Part shown: one piece after another, positions 27,220-35,400 of the stretch | How positions within the stretch are numbered: the first letter of the stretch is position 1 | Layout: each line of letters starts with the position of its first letter | DNA from: Anaerolineae bacterium | GTDB lineage: Bacteria > Chloroflexota > Anaerolineae > B4-G1 | Assembly: GCA_016931785.1 (NCBI GenBank) | Contig: JAFGED010000319.1 | Location: 1 to 38,722, forward strand | Length of the DNA stretch: 38,722 nucleotides | Reading direction: 5' to 3' | Program-made: the position numbers and the translations under genes | The notes under the pieces: generated by a model | Database searches by the model: none | Seen by the model: the letters and a program-made list of their open reading frames with translations, nothing else | Told to the model about the DNA's origin: nothing

Positions 27220-29436
27220 ATGGTAGCAACCCTTCGCCGTTGGTCATTACTTCATTGGTCATTGCTAATTATCCTGGCTGCCTACCTGGCGCTGGCCGTC
27301 GCCTACAGCCTGGCCTCCCCTATCTACGAGCCCACCGACGAGGTGCGCCACTTTCGCTACGTGCGCCACATCCTCGTCTACCGCGAGCTGCCCGTGCAAT
27401 CGGCCGAGGGGCCGCGCGCGCAGAGCCATCACCCGCCGCTCTACTACGCGCTCGGCGCGCTGGCCAGTTGGTGGGTGCCGGTGGAGCAGGACGTCTACTA
27501 CGACCCGCCTACCAATCCCCACTGGGACAACCGCCACTGGGAGGTCAGCGACGATAACAAGAACCAGTACCTCCACGGCGCCGGCGAGGCCTTTCCCTTC
27601 CACGGCGTCACCCTGGCCGTGTACGCGGTGCGCTGGATGACGGTGCTCATCGGCGCGGGCGTCGTCTGCGTCACCTATTTTATCGGGCGCGAGGTTTCTC
27701 CCGACCGGCCTGCGGTGGCTGTAGGCGCGGCTGCGCTCGTCGCCTTCACCCCGCAGTTTATCTACCTGAGCGGCGCGATCAACAACGATATCGCAGCGGC
27801 GCTGGCGGGCACTGCGGTGCTCTGGGCGTGCGTCCGGCTGGTGCGGCGCGGCCCGAGCTGGCGCGCCGATGTGATGATGGGCGTGCTCTACGGCTTGGCG
27901 CTCCTCACCAAGTTCAACCTCCTGGTCCTGCTGGCGCTGATCGAGCTGGCCTACGTGCTGGCCGTGTGGAGGAACCATGATGGGCGTGCATTCTTGCGGG
28001 GCAATGGGATCGTCCTGGGGCTGACCGCCCTGATCGCCGGTTGGTGGTTCGTGCGCAACTGGGCGCTCTACGGCGACCCTGCCGGTTTGAGCGTGCTCAA
28101 CGATCTGTGGGCCGGGAGGCCGTTCTTTGAAGGGCTGTGGGCGATTCCCCAGAGCCTGCCCTACCTGTGGAGCAGCCTGTGGGGGCGCTTTGGATACGGG
28201 CAGCTTCCTCTGCCCGAGGCCGTTTACCAGGGGCTGTTCTGGTTTTACGCGGCGGCGCTGGCTGGACTTGTCGTTATCCGGCGGCGCGACGGCGCGCTTT
28301 CGGTCCTGGCGCTTTTGGCGGGCAGCGTTCTGATTTTCACGGCCTGGGTGCTGTACTACATCGCGATCCAACCCGCCGGCCCGATGGGGCGCTTTCTGTT
28401 CCCCTGTTTGCCGGCGTTTGCTCTGCTGGTCGTTCGGGGTCTGAGCCAGTTCCTCCCCAGCCGCTGGGGTTGGCTATCGGGAGCGGTCGTGGCGGTGGGG
28501 ATGGCGGCGCTGGCCGTCTACGCGCTGGTCGGCGTGCTGGCCCCGGCCTTTGGCCGCCCGCGGCCGCTGACCGCCGCCGAGATCGAGGCTATACCGAATC
28601 GCGCGGACGTCGATCTTGGCGGCATAGCGCGCCTGCTGGGTTACGAGGTCGCGCCGACCACCGCCAGGCCGGGCGAGGTGGTAGAGGTCACGCTCTACTG
28701 GGAGCCGCTGGCGCGGACCGAGCAGAACTATGCCGTTTTCGTTCACCTGTTGAGCGACGTGGGCACGATGGTGGCCCAGCGCGATACGTATCCCGGCCTG
28801 GGGCGCTACCTGACCACCGCGTGGGAGCCGGGCGTCGCTTTTGCCGATACCTACCGCGTCCACATCCCCGAGGCGGCCTACGCTCCGGACGCAGGATATA
28901 TCCAGGTGGGCCTCTACCTGCCCGATGGCCCGCGCCTCGCCGCGCCCGACGGGCGCGACGCGCTGCGCCTGGCGACGATCGAGATCCTGCCCCACGCGAG
29001 CGAATTCCCCAATCCGCTGGACGCCAACTTTGACGGCAAGGCCGCGCTGATCGGCTATACGCTGGATAGACGCATCGTGCGCCCTGGCGAGACCATCCGC
29101 CTGACCCTCTACTGGCGGGCGCTGGCCCCGATGGAAAAGAGCTACGGCGTGTTTGCCCACGTCCTCGGCGATCAGGACCAGGTCTGGGCGTGGAAAGACG
29201 GCTGGCCGGTTGATGGCCTCGCGCCGACCTTTACCTGGCAGCCCGGGCAGATCATCGAGGACGTGCGCGACCTGCCGTTGGGGGAGACGACGCCGCCCGG
29301 CTTTTACGATATCGAGGTGGGCCTGCACGGCGATGGCCGCCTGCCGGTCGTGGCGCAGGATGGTCGCTGGCTGGGCAATCGCGTGTTGTTGAGCAAGATC
29401 CGCGTGGTGGAGGAGACGTATCTTTTCAATAAATAG
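27220..29436 (+). CDS. PMT-like membrane glycosyltransferase with two tandem C-terminal modules
   Basis: ASPIYEPTDEVRHFRYVRHILVYRELP...HHPPLYYALGALA; modules RLLGYEVAPTTARPGEVVEVTLYWEPL and LIGYTLDRRIVRPGETIRLTLYWRAL. Confidence 0.8.
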   Translation: MVATLRRWSLLHWSLLIILAAYLALAVAYSLASPIYEPTDEVRHFRYVRHILVYRELPVQSAEGPRAQSHHPPLYYALGALASWWVPVEQDVYYDPPTNPHWDNRHWEVSDDNKNQYLHGAGEAFPFHGVTLAVYAVRWMTVLIGAGVVCVTYFIGREVSPDRPAVAVGAAALVAFTPQFIYLSGAINNDIAAALAGTAVLWACVRLVRRGPSWRADVMMGVLYGLALLTKFNLLVLLALIELAYVLAVWRNHDGRAFLRGNGIVLGLTALIAGWWFVRNWALYGDPAGLSVLNDLWAGRPFFEGLWAIPQSLPYLWSSLWGRFGYGQLPLPEAVYQGLFWFYAAALAGLVVIRRRDGALSVLALLAGSVLIFTAWVLYYIAIQPAGPMGRFLFPCLPAFALLVVRGLSQFLPSRWGWLSGAVVAVGMAALAVYALVGVLAPAFGRPRPLTAAEIEAIPNRADVDLGGIARLLGYEVAPTTARPGEVVEVTLYWEPLARTEQNYAVFVHLLSDVGTMVAQRDTYPGLGRYLTTAWEPGVAFADTYRVHIPEAAYAPDAGYIQVGLYLPDGPRLAAPDGRDALRLATIEILPHASEFPNPLDANFDGKAALIGYTLDRRIVRPGETIRLTLYWRALAPMEKSYGVFAHVLGDQDQVWAWKDGWPVDGLAPTFTWQPGQIIEDVRDLPLGETTPPGFYDIEVGLHGDGRLPVVAQDGRWLGNRVLLSKIRVVEETYLFNK

Positions 29437-29511
29437 GGGAAGATGGGGGGTGTGAGGGCGGCGTAGCCGCCCTCACACCCCCCCCGCTCCCCGGATTATT
29501 GAGGTGATACG
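29417..29511. repeat. Palindromic hairpin element, copy 3
   Basis: Core GGGGGGTGTGAGGGCGGC-GTA-GCCGCCCTCACACCCCCC (29445-29483); outer arms CGTATCTTTTCAATAA / TTATTGAGGTGATACG. Confidence 0.9.
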
Positions 29512-29524
29512 AGGAGACTTCTCA

Positions 29525-30484
29525 ATGAAAAAGCACTGGATGAACATCCTGCGGGTGGCGATCACCGTGGCGGCATTGGCCTTCCTGTTCTTGACGGTCG
29601 ATCTGCGCAAGGTGTTGGGCAATCTGGGAGAAGCCAACCTGTTCTACTTGGGAGCTGCGTTTCTGCTCTTTGTGTTCAGCTTGGGCCTGCGAGCCTATCG
29701 CTGGTTCGTGCTGCTGCAGGGGCTCGACCCCGAGGTGCCCTTTGGCCGCCTGCTGCGCCTGTATTTTGTCGGGCAGTTCTTTAGCTCGTTCCTGCCCAGC
29801 GGCTACGGCGGCGACGTGGTGCGGGCGCTGGAGCTGACCCAGGATACCGAGTCCTCGGCGGCTATCGGCACCGTTCTGCTCGACCGTGCGACCGGCCTGC
29901 TGGTCAACTTTGCCATCGGGCTGATCGTGCTGCCCTTCGTCGCCGCTCGCATGGAGCCCTGGCTGGTGTGGTTGCTCATCGTCGTGGCGGGCGGCGGGCT
30001 GATCGCTGGCGCGTTGATCCTGGAAGGGCGCTTGCTGCGGCGGATCACGGGTTGGCTGCCGGCCAGGCTGTCGCTGGTTGGAGAAGGGCCGCTGGCCAAG
30101 ATCTATGCGGCGATCACCGGCTGCGGCTGGCCGGCGGTCCTGCGCGCCTTTGGCGTTTCGCTGGCGTTCAACGTCTTGAACGTCGTCATCAATTGGTTGT
30201 GCGGGCAGGCGCTCGATATCGGGGTCGACCTGGGGTACTTTTTCGTCGTCACGCCGCTGCTCTCCGTGGCGACGCTCGTTCCCTCCATCGGTGGGTGGGG
30301 GATTCGGGAGAACGTGAGCCGCGCCCTCTTTGCCCCAACCGGCGCGGCCGAGGATGTGTCGGCGGCGTTGGGCGCGTCGATCGGGCTGATCACGCTGGCG
30401 TCAGGGTTGGTCGGCGGGGTGGTTCACGGGGTCGAGCTGCTGCGCGGCTTTCGCCGGAAGCCGCCGGAAGAGGGTGTCGATTGA
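29525..30484 (+). CDS. Lysylphosphatidylglycerol synthase TM-region / YbhN-like (UPF0104) membrane protein
   Basis: AYRWFVLLQGLDPEVPFGRLLRLYFVGQFFSSFLPSGYGGDVVRALELT...ATGLLVNF...SIGGWGIREN; SD GAGGAGA before ATG 29525. Confidence 0.85.
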   Translation: MKKHWMNILRVAITVAALAFLFLTVDLRKVLGNLGEANLFYLGAAFLLFVFSLGLRAYRWFVLLQGLDPEVPFGRLLRLYFVGQFFSSFLPSGYGGDVVRALELTQDTESSAAIGTVLLDRATGLLVNFAIGLIVLPFVAARMEPWLVWLLIVVAGGGLIAGALILEGRLLRRITGWLPARLSLVGEGPLAKIYAAITGCGWPAVLRAFGVSLAFNVLNVVINWLCGQALDIGVDLGYFFVVTPLLSVATLVPSIGGWGIRENVSRALFAPTGAAEDVSAALGASIGLITLASGLVGGVVHGVELLRGFRRKPPEEGVD

Positions 30485-30508
30485 CACCGCGTGTGGCTGT
30501 GCTATCAT
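30481..30508 (+). promoter_or_regulatory. Sigma70-type promoter of the FemAB-like gene
   Basis: TTGACA, 16-bp spacer, TATCAT, overlapping the upstream stop codon. Confidence 0.55.
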
Positions 30509-30538
30509 AAGGCTCTCAGAGTCGTTGGAGGTTTCATC

Positions 30539-31552
30539 ATGGCCTTATCGATAGATACCTATCGCAGCGTGAGCGGTTTCAAGGAGTTGGAGGATGAGTG
30601 GAACGGCCTGCTGCACCGCTCTTCTGCCGACACCGTCTTTCTCACGCTAGAGTTCCAGCGCGTCTGGTGGCGCTACCTGGGCGAGGGGGAGCTCCTCATC
30701 GTGACCGTGCGCGATGACGGCGAGTTGACCGGTATCGCGCCGCTTTTTGCGACTGCCAATTCCGAGGGCAAACGCGTGCTGGCGATCGTCGGCTGCGTGG
30801 AAGTCGCCGATTACCTCGACCTGATCGCGGCCAAAGGGAGGGAGGAGGAGGTCTGTGCGGCGTTGGCGAACTACTTGGCGTCGCCGCATGTTCCTGCCTG
30901 GGACGTGCTCGACCTGTGCAATGTCCACCAGGATTCGCCCACGCTGGCGGTTTTGCCGTCTCTTGCCGAGAGCCACGGTTGGACGGCCTCGATTGCCAAG
31001 GAGGATGTCTGTCCCGTCGCACAGTTGCCCGGCTCGTGGGATGAGTACCTACAGGCGCTGAACAAGAAGCACCGGCACGAGCTGCGGCGCAAGCTGCGGC
31101 GGGCCGAGGCTGAGGCGGACCTGGGTTGGTATATCGTCGGCCCGAGCCACGATCTGGGGGATGAGGTTGAGAGCTTCCTGGATCTGATGGCAGCCAGCGC
31201 GCCGGATAAAGAGGCCTTTCTCACGCCGCAGATGCGCAGCTTTTTCCGCCAGTTGGCGCACGTGATGTACGATGCCGGTTGGCTGCAACTGGCGTTTCTC
31301 GAGGTCGCAGGGCAGAAGGCGGCCGCTTACTTGAACTTTGTCTACGATAACCGCGTGCTGGTCTACAACTCGGGGCTGGACTGGCAGTCTTTTCCCCATC
31401 TCAGCACGGGCATCATCCTGGCTGCTTACTGCATCCAATACGCCATCGCGCATGGATGCGAGGCGGTCGACTTTATGCAGGGCGACGAACGCTACAAGTA
31501 TCAGCTCGGCGGCCAGGATGTAGAAGTGCGGCGGCTTACCATCCGCAAGTAA
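30539..31552 (+). CDS. FemAB/BioF2-like GNAT acetyltransferase
   Basis: SWDEYLQALNKKHRHELRRKLRRAE...GQKAAAYLNFVYDNRVLVYNSGLDWQSFPHLSTGIIL...CEAVDFMQGDERYKYQLG. Confidence 0.85.
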   Translation: MALSIDTYRSVSGFKELEDEWNGLLHRSSADTVFLTLEFQRVWWRYLGEGELLIVTVRDDGELTGIAPLFATANSEGKRVLAIVGCVEVADYLDLIAAKGREEEVCAALANYLASPHVPAWDVLDLCNVHQDSPTLAVLPSLAESHGWTASIAKEDVCPVAQLPGSWDEYLQALNKKHRHELRRKLRRAEAEADLGWYIVGPSHDLGDEVESFLDLMAASAPDKEAFLTPQMRSFFRQLAHVMYDAGWLQLAFLEVAGQKAAAYLNFVYDNRVLVYNSGLDWQSFPHLSTGIILAAYCIQYAIAHGCEAVDFMQGDERYKYQLGGQDVEVRRLTIRK

Positions 31553-31585
31553 AAGTGCCGGGCATCTCTCAGATGCCCGGCACTT
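31553..31585. terminator. Perfect 15-bp stem hairpin between convergent genes
   Basis: AAGTGCCGGGCATCT-CTC-AGATGCCCGGCACTT; weak T-tract. Confidence 0.5.
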
Positions 31586-31590
31586 GCAGA

Positions 31591-32175
31591 TCATCCTCTC
31601 GCGCGCTCAAGCAATACCATCATCAGCAGGCTCAGGATGGCTTGCCTTTCCTCTGCCTCGCTGATTTCCGTTAGCTTATCGAGGCGGAACTTGCCCTCGA
31701 AGAAAGCGGGCTGCTTGGTCAGCCGCAGGACGGGGGTCCCATCTGCGCGCGAGATCAAGTACTTGGGGTGGAACAGGTAGCTGGTCGCTATCCCCACCAA
31801 CGGGATCTGCTCGAGCACCGCATCAACCACCCGTATCCACGGGTTTTCCTCGGCGATGCCCATGACGATTTCCTCGCCATCCAGGATGTCGTAGCGCGCT
31901 TTCCACAGCGACTTCATCCCCTGGCGCTTGACCGATCCCAAGGCGTTGCCCGCCGTATCGGAGAAATGGTAGCGGGCCGAGAAATCGATGACCCGGTCGG
32001 CGTTGATCTTGTACAGCGGTCGGGTCTGTTCCCGATCGGCAAAGACGGTGACCTCTTCCTTGAGTTTAAAGACCTTTTGCTTCACATAGTAGACCAGGTT
32101 TCCACCCGCGTCCGCGACGGCGAGCTGTGGCGCAAAGGCCAGGACTTTGAAAGAAAAGTTCAGAGGGTATTCCAT
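31591..32175 (-). CDS. LURP-one-related / Tubby-like C-terminal domain family protein
   Basis: LVYYVKQKVFKLKEEVTVFADREQTRPLYKINADRVIDFSARYHFSDTAGNALGSVKRQGMKSLWKARYDI resembles LURP-one proteins. Confidence 0.75.
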   Translation of the reverse strand: MEYPLNFSFKVLAFAPQLAVADAGGNLVYYVKQKVFKLKEEVTVFADREQTRPLYKINADRVIDFSARYHFSDTAGNALGSVKRQGMKSLWKARYDILDGEEIVMGIAEENPWIRVVDAVLEQIPLVGIATSYLFHPKYLISRADGTPVLRLTKQPAFFEGKFRLDKLTEISEAEERQAILSLLMMVLLERARG

Positions 32176-32300
32176 CGGCGTCTCCTTTTTAACTGGGTTT
32201 ATGTTTCGACTTGCAAATTATAGCATAGTTTCTCAATGGGCAGCAACTCGATTCCTGGAACCTTTTTCCCTTCTCGTGCGTCTTGTAAACAGGCCGCTTG

Positions 32301-32390
32301 CGTATCTTCTCAATAAGGGGAAGATGGGGGGTGTGAGGGCGGCTACGCCGCCCTCACACCCCCCGCCCCCTGGATTATTGAGATGATACC
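32301..32390. repeat. Palindromic hairpin element, copy 4
   Basis: Core GGGGGGTGTGAGGGCGGC-TAC-GCCGCCCTCACACCCCCC (32326-32364); outer arms CGTATCTTCTCAATAA / TTATTGAGATGATAC; same orientation as copy 3. Confidence 0.9.
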
Positions 32391-32472
32391 CGCTTGCTAT
32401 TGTGCGGGCGTGTCTTGTGATATACTGTTGATGCAGCATCGTGCCGCGCGGCACGGCGCAGGAGGTATTCCG

Positions 32473-35400
32473 ATGAAAAAGACGTCCCTTTATAGGGTCC
32501 TGGTGTTCGTTTTGCTTTGCAGCTTGCTGGCAGGCTGCCTGTGTCCCGCCGATCCTACGGCGACCCCTGTCTCGACTCCTCCGCCGTACACGCCGCCTCC
32601 ACCCGGGAACGTCGCCCCCGTCGTCGTCCAGCGCACGCCGGAGCCGGGCGAGGAGCTGGCGATCGATGCCGCCATCCAATTGGTCTTTGACCGGCCGATG
32701 GACAAGCGCTCCGTCGAGTCGGCTTTCCTCGTCGGCCCTGGCATCTCAGGCGCCATCGAGTGGATCGACGACCGTACGGTGAACTTTCGGCCCGCCCGCG
32801 CGCTGGAGCGGGATGCGGAGTACCTGGTCACCGTCGGCCCGGAGGCAAAGGCGGCCGACGGCAATGCCATCGATGGGGCTTACCGCTTTCGCTTTCGCAC
32901 CGTCGGCTTCCTTGAGGTGGCGCAGGTTATCCCCGCCCCCGGCACGGCTGACGTGCAGGCTGAGAGCGCCATCACCGTCATCTTTAACCGGCCCGTCGTC
33001 GCGCTGACGGCGGTCAGCGACCCGGCCTACACGGAGCTGCCCCAGCCGCTCGCCTTCGACCCACCCATCGCCGGCGGCGGCGAGTGGCTCAACACCTCGA
33101 TCTACGTCTTTACTCCCGACAGGCCCCTGGCCGGGGGTACTACCTACACCGCGCGCATCGCAGCCGGGCTGGAGGATACCACCGGCGGCGTGTTGGGCGA
33201 GGACTATGAATGGACGTTCTCCACCCAGCCGCCACAGGTCGTGTGGCTCGCGCCGTCCGAGGACGAGCAGTTGGTCGGCGTCGATACCGCCGTGCAGGTC
33301 ATTTTCAATATGCCGATCGATCCGGCCTCGGCAAAGGCGGCGTTCCACCTGGAGGCTGCGGGCGCGCAGGTCGCCGGCACCACGGAGGTGGACGGCTCGA
33401 CGCTCGTCTTTACCCCCGACCGCTGGCTATCCTTCGATACGACCTACACGGCGCGGGTGGATAAGGGCGTACGGAGCGCAGGGGGTGGCGCCGGCATGCG
33501 GGAGGACTATGTGTGGCGTTTCACCACCGTTCCCCTGCCGTACATCGTGAGCACCAGTCCTTACAACGGCCAGCGGGATGCCTGGCCCTACACCACCTTC
33601 TCAATCGTCTTTAACACACCCATCGATCCTGCCACGGTGATGCCAAACCTGGAAATGACGCCGCCGCTTTCTCCGACGCAGGTTTATACGTACTTTAGCC
33701 GTTGGGACAACACCTTCGTGCTCAGCTTTGGCGCGCAGCCATCCACCGATTACGAGGTGCGCATCGGGCCAAACATCGCCGATCCCTACGGCAACGTCAC
33801 CGGCCAGGAGTTGACGGTGCGCTTCCGCACCGCCGACCTCGACCCCTGGGCCGAGATCCGCGTGCCCTCGACGGTCGGTACTCTCGACGCCAACCAGCCG
33901 GCGCGCGTCGCGGTCAGCCACCTGAACACCAATCGGCTCGACCTGAGTCTCTACCGGCTTGATGTGGACGAGTTCTTCCGCGCTCAGCAGAATTGGTGGG
34001 AGTACGCACCGGCCGGCAGCCCGATTCGTCAGTGGTCGGTAAGTGTGGAGGCGCCGCTCAACGAGACGGAATCCGCGCTACTAGACCTGGCTGATGGCGG
34101 GGCACTCGCGCCGGGTGTCTACCTGCTCGATCTCAGGGCCCCCGGTGTGAGGTACGATAACTGGAGCCACCGCAAGCTGTTGGTCGTCTCCAAGTACAAT
34201 CTGACGCTCAAGCGGAGTTGGGACAAGGTGTGGATATGGGCGACCGATCTGGAGACCGGGCAGCCTGCCGGCGGGCTCAAGTTGGCGGTGCTCGACTACT
34301 CCGGCTCGGTGATCGGCTCTGCGACGACCGGCGCGGATGGCGTCGCGTCCCTCTCGCTGAGCGCCACGGGTGATGTCTACGTCGTGGCGCAGGAACCTTT
34401 CGTGATCGCCGGGACGAGCTGGGACTGGAGCGCGGGCATCAGCCCGTGGGAGTTTGGCCTGGAGACGGAGCCCACATACCCGCATTACCGCGCGCACGTC
34501 TACACCGATCGACCTATCTACCGGCCCGGACAGACCGTCTACTTCCGCGGCGTCATCCGCATGGAGGATGACGTGCACTACAGCCTGCCGGCGGGGCGGA
34601 ACGTCGCGGTAAGCATCTACGACGCCGTTGGCGAGGAGGTCTACCGGGAAACGCTCTCGCTGGATGAATACGGCGCTTTCCACGGCGAGTTGGCGCTGCC
34701 GGAGGGGGCGTCGTTGGGCGGGTATTACCTCAATGCGCACCTGGGCGAGGATTACTTTGACGCCATGTTCCAGGTCGCCGCCTACCGCCCGCCAGAGTTC
34801 GAGGTGGTCGTCACACCGCAAAAGACGGAGCTGGCTGCCGGACAGTCTACCAAGGCCAGCGTCGAGGTGAGCTACTTTTTCGGCGGGCCCGTCGCCAATG
34901 CCGCCGTCGAGTGGCACGTTCTCTCCACGCCTTACCGCTTCGAGCCGACCCAGTTTGGCCGCTATAGCTTTGGCGATGACGACGACCCCTGGGTCTGCCG
35001 CTGGTGCTGGTGGTGGGAGGAACCCACGCCCGAGTTCGTCCTCGGAGGCTCCGGGTCGACGGATGCTGATGGGCGTTTGACCGTCGTCCTGCCGACGGAG
35101 GTGATGACCGGCGGGCAGAGGCTGACGGTCGAGGCCACCGTCTATGGCAACGATGGACAGGTCATCTCCGGCCGCGGCGACATCGTGGTGCACAGGGGCG
35201 AGTTCTACGTGGGCCTGGCCCCACAGCAGTATGTCGGCGAGGCCGGCAAGGAGATGGCGGTGGACGTCGTGACCGTGAATTGGGCGGGCGAGCGACTGGC
35301 CAGGCAGGACCTGGAGTTCGAGGTTTACCGCCGCGAGTGGATCAACACGTTCGTGGAGAGTGAGGGGAGTGGTCACTGGGAGTGGGAGACTGAAGACACG

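Noticed and set aside
29417-29511. Palindromic element copy 3 as a simple Rho-independent terminator
   Set aside because: No U-tract after the stem, and a nearly identical copy lies upstream of a gene at 32301-32390; a repeat element fits better, though it may still affect transcription.
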